A stretch of DNA of 25,293 nt from Chara braunii. Its lineage: Eukaryota; Streptophyta; Charophyceae; Charales; Characeae. The position numbers and the translations under genes were made by a program. The notes under the pieces were generated by a model. It was not told the origin of the DNA. It made no database searches and saw only the letters and a program-made list of their open reading frames with translations. The DNA lies in assembly GCA_003427395.1 (NCBI GenBank), contig BFEA01000384.1, positions 604,551 to 629,843 of the forward strand, read 5' to 3'. Positions 8,861-18,417 of this stretch are shown piece after piece. How positions within the stretch are numbered: the first letter of the stretch is position 1; the number at the start of each line of letters is the position of its first letter.

Positions 8861-10674
8861 CTAGCTACATTGCTACCAACAGGATGGGAGGATCCCAAAA
8901 CCTGCCACATCGTAGGAGGGATCTTATCGGTCACCTTCTTGTTGCGGCACTTGAATTGGTTATGGCCATATTGGCCACAACGAATACAAGCCTGTCGTGA
9001 ATACCGATCTCTCCACACGTTCTCTGTGAGACCCGCTTTCTCCCATGGAGGAGCATTGGGGTCAACTTGACTCCTAGACCGGGAACCTCCACGGCGTCTA
9101 CCGGTCGCCTTACCTTTCTGAGCTACGGCAGCGACTACTCCACCCTCTGAAGCTTCTACGCTGCCAGCCTCTGAACCTACTCCTTCCTAGAAGTTGTCGT
9201 CTAATTCGATGGTTGAACCATCGTTATCGACAAACATAATGCGGCCCTTCGCCTTCTAGTTAGGAGGCAGTGTCTTCTTCCTACCGTCCGTTGTGGGATT
9301 ATGTCCATACCCTATCTTCGCTTCAAGGTCTAAGGCCTTCTTGCGGAACGAGGGGAAGTTGTGTACGTTGATGTTAGCCTCACCTGCCAATTGATTCCTG
9401 AGAGGCATTGGAAAGCATCTCAGGTAGGAGGTGAGTAAAACCTGGGGGTCTTAGCGCACCCCATGGACACAGATCATACGCTCTACAGCGTCGATGGCCT
9501 CCCTTATTGACTTAAACTGCCTCGTGTGCACTGTCAAGATCGCATCAGTGGCCTTTTGGGCCTCCTGAGGATCATGCCACCTTTCTTCCACCATCTTGAG
9601 GAAGTCCTCCAATTTCTGGTGGGCTGCCCAAGCGCGGAAGTCATGACCGTACCCCTGTAGTTGCACTAAACCGCTCAACCATCGTGCTGCACTACCCTCT
9701 AGATAGGATGCAGCCACAAGCACTTCCTCGCGTGGCAAGGTGAGTTTACACTTGACATAGACCGGTACTGCCCTCAACCAAGTGTCGAGGTCTTCGCCTC
9801 TCTTATCCCCTGTGAAGGGTTTAGGAGCGGCGACCTGCGGCTGTACAGGCTGCGAGACAGCAGGCTGCGTGGTAACCTCAACCTGCTACGGAGATTGGGT
9901 GAACACTGTCTGTACAGGAACCTGCAAACTAGATCCTGCTGATATCCCTCCTGATAGCGGCATGCCCAGGGAAACGATTGCAACCGATGATGGGGCTACA
10001 TATAGGGATACCCCAATCACCGGTGGGACAAAAGGAGGAGGCTGTACAACGGGCCAGGCACCAGGCCCGGACATCAGCGACGTTGCCTGCGCTCGCCCAG
10101 CCAACAGGGCCAGACTTTGTTGAATGTCCTGAAGGATGGTTGTCTGATGGTCCTGCATTTCAACTACATTTAGCAGGACGGACCATATGATCCTCACATC
10201 ATCAGTCACGTGCATCAGGTCCATCTCCTCTAACTCACTAACGTCCGCTTGTCTCCGCTACATCCTGGCTCTTCTTCTAATCATTCTTTCCTTCTCTGCT
10301 TTTATCTCTCCTAATGCCTTCTGTAGTTGTGCCTCCTGCAATGCTGCTTGTTGTATGGCGATCTCGTCGAAAGTCAACACTATTGGCTGGCTTGCCATTA
10401 CGCCAGTGGACAGACTCTGGGTCTGCGCGACCGTTGACCCGACAAATCCTGAACCACCGACCTGAGTAGTCTACTGCGCAGAGGTGGCCATGGCTTCCGA
10501 AGCTGCGGCTTCACTCACAAGTGCCCTGCTAGCCCTCCTCTACTGCTGCAACCTCTCTCTACGCTGGCGGAACAGGTACCTGTCGCCCGCTGGTCCTAAT
10601 GGCAAGTGGGCAATCGGGCGTCTAGCCGATCGCAAGATCCAGTCGTCCTCTCTAGTGTCCTCCTCGTCGCTCAT
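8821..10674 (-). pseudogene. Element A gag (capsid and nucleocapsid), seven in-frame stops
   Basis: From ATG at 10674-10672 to TAG at 8823-8821 a single frame of 617 codons holds without any indel. It has an acidic start (MSDEEDTREDD), a Gln-rich helix-like stretch (about 10440-10265), a Pro-rich linker, then a capsid-like region near 9800-9400 (FTGDKRGEDLDTWLRAVPV, YLEGSAARWLSG, a match to the retrotransposon gag family) and one zinc knuckle CIRCGQYGHNQFKC (8988-8947). In-frame stops: TAG at 10540, 10471, 10258, 9886, 9256 and 9187, and TAA at 9451 (lower coordinates). None is TGA. All fit Gln codons changed by C to T. The frame ends seven codons after the GGGAAAC heptamer starts, leading into pol by -1 slippage. 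Confidence 0.85.
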
Positions 10675-11617
10675 AAGCTACAGCACTGTACACAATCTGC
10701 ACTAATGCACTCTGGATGCCTACCGCAATGTAGTGCACGGACCAATTTAAGAATTAATTGGTGGCTATTTCAGAGTAGATACGTTTGGGGTCAACAGGTA
10801 AGTCAAATTCCTACAAACGAAACTATTTTTAGCCTGATTAGTCCGCGAACAGAATGCACAATGAACAACTACAGTTCTAATTATGCTGTCTGTCAGATGT
10901 CAAATGGTTGTACACCTAACTAATCAAAACATAAAAATAGAATCATTTGTGTGGATAGGACAGTATGGAATTTTTCTCAAACTGATCACCTGAAATCTAC
11001 CCCTCCCTTAGTTCCCCTGAATGTCACTTGACGTCAGCGTCCCTGAGCAACCCGGAGAGCGTCGCGTGTCTAAAAGGTGTGTGTTCGGCCCACCCTTGTG
11101 CCCCGAGTATCTGCTGAGCTGGCCAGCCCTGCACTGGATTATCCTCGCGTGCAGCAAGCCTTACAACCATTGGCTGATCTAGAGGCAATTTAACGACCGC
11201 CCCCAAGTGTCTCCAGGAATTATTTTACGTCGCAGCCGGACGACGATCACAGCCAATGATTTCCCCTGCCGGTGTTTATTTAAAGACGCCCGGTTCTCGT
11301 CTCCCACTTAGGGCTGGCCTGCCCTTCAGTACCCATCTAACAGCGCAGCAAGCCAAACAAAGGACAAGCAGCAAAGCATGCGTGCTCACTCCCGGTGGGT
11401 TGGCATGGTGACCGTGATCCAGTGCTTCGTCCAGGGCCCTTCAGAAAGCTCCGCCCATCTTCTCCCAGATGCTCCACGTGAACATTGCCGACTCTCAAGG
11501 TTGAGCGCACTCGACACCTCACAATGAGAGGACTAAGAAGTGTCGAAGAGGGTAGATAAGGTTAAGAGCAACGTACCTCAAATAGCTGCCCCCAACCACA
11601 GAGATAATCTCACCATG
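10675..11617. other. Unexplained stretch between element A gag and the leader copy
   Basis: No convincing gene. If A uses the LTR at 11878-12774, this is part of an unusually long leader or a separate insertion. Visible signals are a perfect TGACGTCA palindrome (11029-11036), CCAAT (11253-11257) and TATTTAAAG (11277-11285; TTTAAATA on the minus strand), which together look promoter-like. The 60-codon minus frame 11206-11024 has a protein-like composition but no motif I recognise. This part has no counterpart in the left LTR/leader copy. Confidence 0.4.
11029..11036. promoter_or_regulatory. TGACGTCA palindrome (bZIP/CRE-like)
   Basis: A perfect 8-bp CRE-type palindrome, a common bZIP target in plants. 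Nothing else shows that it is used. Confidence 0.2.
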
Positions 11618-11866
11618 CCGATTGTGATCACCAGTCATTGCTTCGGCACAACCAGCATTACCCGCCATTCCACCTCAGCACCAATCGCACATTAGATAGT
11701 TCTCATCACACTGTCCAGACCACATTACACCGCGTAGCTTCTGGCGATCCCCTCACCTCCTGGGTTGCCACTACTCGTCTCCGCCCTCCTCACTACACAC
11801 CACTTAACGACCAAACTCGCCAAGCAGACCGCATGTATGTACCGCATAAGGCAGAAGACAAGCGCC
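11618..11866 (-). repeat. Retroelement 5' leader, copy 2
   Basis: Matches 3537-3774 except for an insertion of about 30 bp in this copy (near 11787-11823) and loss of about 27 bp beside the PBS. Homology stops at 11618 after ATCACAATCGG on the minus strand, the same base at which copy 1 jumps into gag of element B. Confidence 0.75.
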
Positions 11867-11877
11867 AGATACCAAAT

Positions 11878-12774
11878 TGCAAGGAAGATGAGCAATAGCG
11901 AACTTCAGCAATGAAACAACATCATATACACAAGAACAGATAGTCGTGACCTCGAACCAACAGCAGAATTGCATCACGAGTTTCACCAAATACGAAGACA
12001 CCAAGAACTCATAATTGACAATGTTAGTAAAGTCTCATCATCATCATCAATGAAGAACCAATGTTGATATCCTATCTGGTGCTCGACGCCCAAACTACAG
12101 ATGGCAGATCCTATCTAGCCTAGTCTACAATGCCGAATGATGACGACAACAACTTTCCCGAAGTACGAGCATACAGCCACCAATGTCGCACGCTTCCAAC
12201 ACCAGGTATGTCTCTCGCCTCACNNNNNNNNNNNNNNNNNNNNNNNNNNNNNNNNNNNNNNNNNNNNNNNNNNNNNNNNNNNNNNNNNNNNNNNNNNNNN
12301 NNNNNNNNNNNNNNNNNNNNNNNNNNNNNNNNNNNNNNNNNNNNNNNNNNNNNNNNNNNNNNNNNNNNNNNNNNNNNNNNNNNNNNNNNNNNNNNNNNNN
12401 NNNNNNNNNNNNNNNNNNNNNNNNNNNNNNNNNNNNNNNNNNNNNNNNNNNNNNNNNNNNNNNNNNNNNNNNNNNNNNNNNNNNNNNNNNNNNNNNNNNN
12501 NNNNNNNNNNNNNNNNNNNNNNNNNNNNNNNNNNNNNNNNNNNNNNNNNNNNNNNNNNNNNNNNNNNNNNNNNNNNNNNNNNNNNNNNNNNNNNNNNNNN
12601 NNNNNNNNNNNNNNNNNNNNNNNNNNNNNNNNNNNNNNNNNNNNNNNNNNNNNNNNNNNNNNNNNNNNNNNNNNNNNNNNNNNAGGCTGGATATGGGCCG
12701 CCTGTGTGAATGTATGGAAAGCAGGCCCTGGGCTGAGGTGGTTGCATGTACCCAACTGCCTTTGGCCTGTGTTT
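11878..12774 (-). repeat. LTR, right copy, interrupted by the assembly gap
   Basis: 11878-12223 matches 3790-4135 closely. After the gap, 12733-12774 matches 4518-4559 directly, while 12701-12734 matches 4578-4611 in inverted orientation. On the minus strand it ends TTGCA next to a damaged PBS (TGGTATCT). It is the likely 5' LTR of element A. Its outer end is not seen, because element D sequence begins at about 12775. Confidence 0.65.
12224..12683. other. Assembly gap (460 N)
   Basis: A run of N inside the right LTR copy. Its left border is at the same LTR base as the single N at 4136. Confidence 0.99.
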
Positions 12775-13990
12775 GGTAAAGGAGGTCCATCCGCCACCCC
12801 AGCCTCTACCACCCCCATCCAAACGGCCACCATTGGCGTGTCCCGCCCACCTCCTCCCTCCTCCACCCCTCTCATTGCCCAATTGCCGCACCATCCCCTC
12901 TGCACCCAATCCGTACCCACGCCTCCCCTCTAACAACCCATCTCTACCTCATCCATCGTCACCTCCCTCCGAATGGCCACCTACTCCTAGGCCACCGCCA
13001 TGTCACACCCCGCCCTCCCACAACATCCCCCTCCTCCCAACAAACCCCCAACATGACTTCACCCTCCTCGTTGGCGCCTCACCCACCCTCGACGTCAACG
13101 CACTCGCTACCCACGTCCCTAGTTATGGCGAAATCCCCCGCACATTCCGGGCCCACGACATTCCAAACTCTTCCGGTAACCCCACGGAGGATGTATCTCT
13201 CTTTCTCAACCACTCCAACAAGCTTTCTATCTCCACAACGTCCCCGTCATCCACTGGCGACCCGTAGCCGGTACACGACTCCTCGGCAACACCGCCCGCT
13301 GGTGGCTCACCGAAGTCGCCAATCGCCAACTCAGCGGCCAGCCTTCTCACTCCTTCCTCGAGTGGGCTACGCTGATCTCAGCCACATTCCGCTCACAAAG
13401 ACCGTCGATGACTACATCGACCAATTCTGCCGCCTTCGCCAAAATGCCTCACCGACCGCTACGTCCAATGTGTCCGCTCACTATGACAACATATTCCCGT
13501 CCACCTGATCGCCAACGACACTTTCATCTCCCTCCTCGAGTCTCCAACCGCGAAATCACCGCCGTCCTCATCCATGAGTCCACCACAACATTATCCGATC
13601 TTCTCTCCCGCATTCTCCAAATTGGCAGTCTCCTCTCAACTCACAAGGCCATCATCTCCTCCGTCCATTCCCAACACGTTTCTTCCACAACATTGCTTCC
13701 GACGACACCCTTACCACCACGATGTCAGATGAGTTCTCCACACCCGACCCCGACACCGAGTCCACTTCTACCGACCCCCTTTCACCCAGGAAGAAGTCAA
13801 CACCATCCATCTCCTCGGGGGATGCAGCTGCCCCAACGCTAACCAGTTCACCCGACAGGCTCCCCGCTCTACGGGACCTCGGCCCGTCGTATCCGCTACC
13901 ACACCCTCCACGACATTGGGACCCTCCCACGCATGAACACCGTCCCCTTGCCCATCGCGACCCCACCCCGACATAGACAACTAGTCAGCC
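12775..13990 (+). pseudogene. Element D gag, frameshifted
   Basis: A proline-rich lead (12775-13060) opens straight out of LTR-like sequence. Capsid-like segments then appear in three frames in turn: LATHVPSYGEIPRTFRAHD and NPTEDVSLFLNH (about 13095-13230), then GNTARWWLTEVANRQLSG and HSFLEWATLISATF (about 13276-13393), then TVDDYIDQFCRLRQNA (about 13400-13450). This is the order of a retrotransposon gag capsid, broken by at least two indels. From 13510 to 13990 the DNA is C-rich and proline/serine-coding in every frame; I see no CCHC zinc knuckle. Strand and spacing place it upstream of the D protease and RT. No 5' LTR or PBS of D is visible, so D is probably 5'-truncated. Confidence 0.65.
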
Positions 13991-14000
13991 GGCCCCTCTA

Positions 14001-14588
14001 TTGGCATCGACAATCCGTCTGCCACCCCCAACTTCGGTGACGCATATCCCACCGGATTACACTCAGGCATTGCAGTTTACTCTGCCTGCCCCCCTCCCGA
14101 CGATGTCTCTCACCTCCTCGGTCGAGCTCATCACAAGCACGTGTTCCTCTACCCTTCTCCCTAATCCCTTTCACATCACCTTCTCCGATTTTGTTGAGGA
14201 ACAAGTGCAGTACGACAGGCATGTTAGACTAGGCACTGAACAGCACCGCCTCAACAACATGATCTCCGCCGCTTGTGCCGGAACTGCCCAGTTCCAACTC
14301 AAGTTCATATCCATCTCCCTCGGCGCATCGACAGTGAAGTTTCGGGCCCTCCTAGATGGTGGGGCTAACGACAACTTCATTATCAACGCCTGTGTCTGCA
14401 AAGCCGGTTTCCCCTCAACCGGCTACAACTCCCCAGTCTCCACTTGCTTAGGGGACAAGGACTCAACCGTCATCGTCGATCGCACAGTTCCCGAGGTCAC
14501 CATGACTGTCGGCTCCCTCTGCAGTCAGATCTCCTTCAACGTCATTCACCTCATGTGCACCGTCGTCCTGAGAACTTGTATGGATTGA
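14001..14588 (+). pseudogene. Element D retropepsin-like protease
   Basis: The frame codes for 195 residues; its second half is the protease. FRALLDGGANDNFIINACV has the catalytic Asp at residue 119 (14355-14357), with DGGA where family members have DSGA or DTGA. The beta-strand pattern before it (FISISLGASTVKF) and the IVDRTVPEVTMTV stretch after it fit a Ty3/gypsy protease. A stop at 14586 cuts the domain before its end, and the linker to RT (14590-14853) is in shifted frames. The Ser/Thr to Gly change at the active site and the stop make it inactive. The N-terminal 80 residues have no motif. Confidence 0.7.
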
Positions 14589-14853
14589 TCGCTACATGCC
14601 CTACTCTTTCTACCCCTCTTTCGTCCGCCTCTCTTCTACCTCGAACTCTACCCTTGACATCCCTTGCATTCTTCCCCCTACCACCCCACCCCCCATCTCC
14701 CCCCACCAATTCCTCCACATGTCTCGCCAACACCTTGACTCCACTTACTATTGCCTCGTCATCGATCGCGAGCGTCCTGAGGACTTGATTCCAACGAACA
14801 AACCCGACCAAGCCCCCCCATCCGACCCTCACATCACCTCTCTCCTCTCATAA

Positions 14854-15933
14854 TTCAAGGATGTCTTCCCCGAGTCCTTGCCAACCGGCTTGCCTCCCTA
14901 TCGCAGTGTATCTCACACCATCGATCTCGAACCCAACCATTCCCCTCCTTGCAGCCCTCCGTACAGACTCTCCGTCCCTGAGGCCGAAGAGATGAAGCGC
15001 CAGCTCAATGAACTCCTTGAGAAAGGATTCATTAAGCCTAGCTCATCCCCCTTCGGAACCAGCTGCCTCTTCGTAAAAAAGGACGGCACCTTGGAGCTCC
15101 ACATGTGCACAGACTACCGCACCTTGAATCGGATCACGATCAAGAACAAGTATCCACTCCCGCGGGTATCTGAACTTCTTGATCGCCTCCGCGGAGCCAA
15201 ATACTTCACCGAGATTGACCTCCGCAGTGGCTTCCACCAGATCCGTATTCGCGAGGAAGATACCCATAAGACCGCCTTCCGCTCTCGCTTCAGGCATTAC
15301 GAGTTCCTAGTGATGCCTTTTCGCCTCACAAATGCCCCAGCGACCCTCCAGTCCACCATGAACCGCATCTTTCGCGATCTCCTCGAAGTCTGTGTCGTGA
15401 TCTACCTCAACGACATCCTTGTCTTCAGTCCCACCTTCGAGTCCCACCTTCAACACATCGAGAAGGTACTTTCCATCCTCCGCGAGCAAAAGTTCTACGC
15501 TAAGCTTAGCAAATGCACTTTTGCCGCCTCGAGCGTGGATTATCTTGGCTACATTGTCTCTGCTGATGGTATCCACATGGACCCCTCGAAGGTCGTCGCT
15601 CTCATCGAGTTCCCACCTCCCACCACCTTGCTCCAACTTCGGTCATTCATTGGACCTGCTAACTACTACCGCCCCTTCATCCAAAACTTCTCTGACACCG
15701 CCTATCCACTCCATGAGCTCACCCGCGCCACCGAGTCGTTCACATGGACCGAGCGCCGCCAAGCCGCCTTCGACAAACACAAACACCTCATCACTACTGC
15801 CCGTGTTCTCAAAATCATTGGCCCTTCTCACCACTCCTACGTTACCACCGACGCTTTGGACTTTGCCCTTGGCGTCGTTCTATCCCAACATTTCCCTCGC
15901 GACCCCCCCACTATCAAAGCTTCCCCCACGTGA
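14854..15933 (+). pseudogene. Element D reverse transcriptase and start of RNase H
   Basis: The longest clean coding stretch of D. After an in-frame TAA (14851-14853) it reads FKDVFPESLPTGLPPYRS, the usual lead into gypsy RT. It continues with LLEKGFIKPSSSPFGTS, CTDYRTLNRITIKNKYPLP, FTEIDLRSGFHQIRI, LVMPFRLTNAPATLQ and VVIYLNDILVFSP. The catalytic box is YLND (residues 176-179 from the Met at 14878; Asn codon 15409-15411), so one of the two metal-binding Asp is lost by a G to A change; MPFG has become MPFR. The connection domain follows (LRSFIGPANYYRPFI). RNase H starts with VTTDALDFALGVVLSQ and stops at 15933, where D is cut off. Confidence 0.9.
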
Positions 15934-16064
15934 TCCGAAGCACCTCCCGACAAATACCCTATCTCTTGAGCATCACTAAGAAAGTAAGGATCCTGCTTGT
16001 CGGAGGGCCAACCGACCCAGGGGAAGGACCCACTAAGGAGGAAGTCCAATCCTCTTGAATTACC

Positions 16065-16741
16065 ATGGAGGAGATGTCAGGGAATTTCTTTTCGGAAGAA
16101 GAGGGCAAGAAGTTCTATGTGTTAGGGAGTGGCCAACTCCAAGCCGTGGTGAGTGGAAAAAAAATGAGAGCCTTAGTGGATAATGTTCCGAATCGACGGT
16201 GTGTCGGGATTCCATTGCTAGGGAGTTGGGTCTGGAAGTGGACAGGGGAGTCGCCATGTCGATGGTGGTAGCGGATAACAAGTTCCAACCGGCGGAAGTA
16301 GTCTGCCACAACCCCATGATTGAGGTCGAGGGGGTAGAGACTACCATCCCGATTTTCTCGGTAAAAGAGTGTTCGTCAGAGTTGATCCTCGGCCGGACAT
16401 GGCTAAGCGCGGTCCACGCTACCACGGTTGATCTTCCGGACGGAAGCCAGACCCTCTCGATCCAAAGTCGAGACGGAATCCAGGTGGTCCTCAGGACGGT
16501 GGATGCTCGGGATGAGCGGAACCGCACCGGTGTTCCAAGAAGGAAAGAAATCCAATCAAGGGAATGCCAGGTCCGCCTAGAAGAGTCACCCTTTTCGGAG
16601 AAGGAATCTCCAGAAAGTCGAATAGAGGTCGAAGAGGTCGGAGACCGGATAATCATCAATAGGCTTGGATACGAGAAGGAGGATGAAGAAGAAGAATTCA
16701 GTGGGTGCGTGAAGCTGTCTTTTTGGGGGGAATCCCTCTAG
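16065..16741 (+). pseudogene. Element C protease region
   Basis: In the first frame KFYVLGSGQLQAVVSGKKMR leads to ALVDN (Asp codon 16179-16181). After a 1-bp loss near 16185 the next frame continues SESTVCRDSIARELGLEVD, which together fits a DNGSE-type retropepsin active site. AEVVCHNPMIEVEGVETTIP and SELILGRTWLSAVHATTVDL (the conserved ILG motif) complete the domain. An acidic tail (YEKEDEEEEF) ends at TAG 16739-16741. Such proteases cut the gag-pol polyprotein. Gag of C is not seen; it would lie before 16065, where element D ends. Confidence 0.75.
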
Positions 16742-16799
16742 CCGGCGGAGGTAGGAAGCATAAAAACTGTGTGTTCAGCCGGGACAGGACGGCGGAGCC

Positions 16800-17784
16800 A
16801 CGATATCGAAAGAAGAAATAGCGGAGATCATTCGAAAACGGAAGGCAACGGAGGGGCAACGGATTATGGCGGATAGGTTGGCAAAGATGGACATCGGGGA
16901 CGGTAATCTCACCCCCAAAGAAAAGGAATATATAGCCACAATCCTGATGGGTTGTGACAAGGCGATAGCCTTCCATGATTCGGCGAGGGGAAGGATAGAC
17001 CCGTGGTATGCCAAACCCGCCAGAATCCACATTGTTCCCCACGTTCCTTGGAAAGACAGGCCGCCGTGGAAATACGCACAAAAGGAAAAGGAGGAGATTG
17101 TGGCCTTTATAAAAGAGAAGATCCGGACTTTCGTGGCAGAACCTTGCGATAATGCCTACTCCAACAAATGGTTTTTCATTAGAAAAGGGGGTAGTAATAA
17201 ACTTCGGTGGATTCAGGATCTCCAAAGGACCAACGCGGTTACTATAAGGGTCGTAGGATCAATACCTGAAGCAGATCTCTTGGCAGAAGGGTCGGCAAGT
17301 CGATCCATCTACTCGATCTGCGACCTCTTCCTAGGCATATGACGAGATCCCTTTAGATTATAGGGATAGGCATATGACCGTGATGCACACGCCCCTAGGG
17401 TTGGTGCAAATGATGGTGGTACCTACGGGGTGGACCAACAGCGTGGCCGTATTCCAAAGGACCATGATAGTTGTCCTTAAGGAGTTCATTCCGGACAAGG
17501 TAGAAGTCTTCCTGGATGACTTCCCTATCAAAGGGCCGGTTGAAAGAGATGAGACGGAAGTCCTTCTGGGGGTCAGAAAATTTGTGGTGGATCACATGAC
17601 GGATGTGAGGAGCGTGCTCTTAAAATTGGACGATGCAGACCTCACCGTGAGTGGAACAAAAAGCTGTTGGGTTGTATCCTCGATCAAGATATTAGGGTTC
17701 ATCTGTGACAAGGATGGGCGGAGGCCCGACCCTGCGAAACTAGAAAAATTGATGAATCAATCACGGAAGTGCGGCAGTTCCTAG
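16800..17784 (+). pseudogene. Element C reverse transcriptase
   Basis: The frame is open from about 16800 (ISKEEIAEIIRKRKATEG). It carries AFHDSARGRIDPWYAKPARI, then the fingers and palm: FVAEPCDNAYSNKWFFIRK, LRWIQDLQRTNAVTIRV and YSICDLFLG. An extra base at about 17336 causes a stop at 17340. The following frame resumes at once with YDEIPLDYRDRHMTVMHTPL, LVQMMVVPTGWTNSVAVFQR and the catalytic FLDD (17509-17520). It ends by a shift near 17750 into the connection domain. The catalytic Asp pair is present. The wording of the palm (PTGWTNSVAVFQ, FLDDFPIKG) shows a lineage far from A and D. Confidence 0.85.
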
Positions 17785-18417
17785 GGGTGGTGGGCTACTG
17801 GAGGATTTTTATAAAAGCTTACAGCAAGAAGGCGGAACCACTGAGATGGTTGCTTAGGAAAGTTGAGGGTTGGATCTGCGGAGAAGATCAAGTCGCGGCC
17901 ATGGAAACTCTCAAGGAGGAGTTCCACGAGGGAGGGCAAGTCCTAGGCGTTCGAGGACGAGGTGGACCGCCCGTTCGTAGTTTCTACGGACGCAGGGCCA
18001 TGTTCCGTAGGAGGGCTCCTTTCGCAAAAGGATCAAAATGGGAAAGAAAGACCCCTGCGATTTGAGAGTAGGGCCTTGAACAACGCTGAGAGAAACTATA
18101 GCCTTGAACAACGCTGAGAGAAACTATAGCCAATTCAAGAAAAAAGTGCTAGGGGTACTGCATTGCCTAAAGACCTTCAGGCACTACATCTACGGGAGCA
18201 GGTTCCTCCTGAGAGTGGACCCAACCGCGGTAGCGGCTATCCTCCAAAAGGACTTCTCGCTAACCGACCCAACCATTGCGAGGTGGATGATCCACATCAG
18301 GCTCTACGATTATAGGGTCGAAAAGATCTCCGGGGCCAAAAACCAGGTCGCTGATGGCTTGTCCAGGCTTCCCATCCGAGAAGAGGATTATCCGAGACTA
18401 GAGGAAGCGATGCAATC
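17755..18417 (+). pseudogene. Element C RT connection and RNase H
   Basis: EVRQFLGVVGYWRIFIKAYS is the RT connection; after a shift near 17945 comes FVVSTDAGPCSVGGLLSQ (first RNase H Asp, about 17980-18033). The run RALNNAERNYS is doubled at DNA level by a 28-bp tandem duplication (18073-18128), which throws the frame. The frame from 18104 then continues FKKKVLGVLHCLKTFRHYIY (catalytic Glu position not clear), LRVDPTAVAAIL and NQVADGLSRLPI, the usual end of RNase H. Without the duplication the frames join. Confidence 0.82.
18073..18128. repeat. 28-bp tandem duplication in RNase H of element C
   Basis: 18073-18100 and 18101-18128 are identical (start GCCTTGAACAACGC, end AAACTATA). At 28 bp it shifts the frame and is by itself enough to cause the break here. 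Confidence 0.95.

Larger units (their letters stand above)
4801..10674 (-). mobile_element. Element A: Ty3/gypsy chromovirus, full gene order, decayed
   Basis: On the minus strand: gag (10674-8821), a -1 frameshift signal (8842-8801), then pol with protease, reverse transcriptase, RNase H, integrase and a terminal chromodomain (8860-4827), then a PPT. Protease-RT-RNase H-integrase is the Ty3/gypsy order. Likely LTRs are 3790-4799 (3') and the copy at 11878-12774 (5'). The leader would then be about 1.2 kb, including a 943-bp stretch I cannot explain. Lesions: seven in-frame stops in gag; in pol a TAA (7721), two tandem duplications (189 and 134 bp), a 1-bp loss near 6378, a TGA (6136), a TAG (5695) and a shift near 5550. 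This copy cannot make a whole polyprotein. Confidence 0.9.
12775..15933 (+). mobile_element. Element D: truncated Ty3/gypsy element (gag to RNase H start)
   Basis: Gag, protease and RT lie in Ty3/gypsy order on the plus strand. Most of RNase H, all of the integrase and both LTRs are missing. The left border adjoins the right LTR copy and the right border runs into element C at about 15934-16064. The RT sequence is clearly distinct from those of A and C. Confidence 0.8.

Noticed and set aside
12120-12936. Long open frames across the N gap on both strands
   Set aside because: They are open only because N codons are not counted as stops; the flanks are LTR sequence.
16060-16659. 199-codon minus frame opposite the element C protease
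   Set aside because: It is the antisense shadow of the real protease frames on the plus strand.
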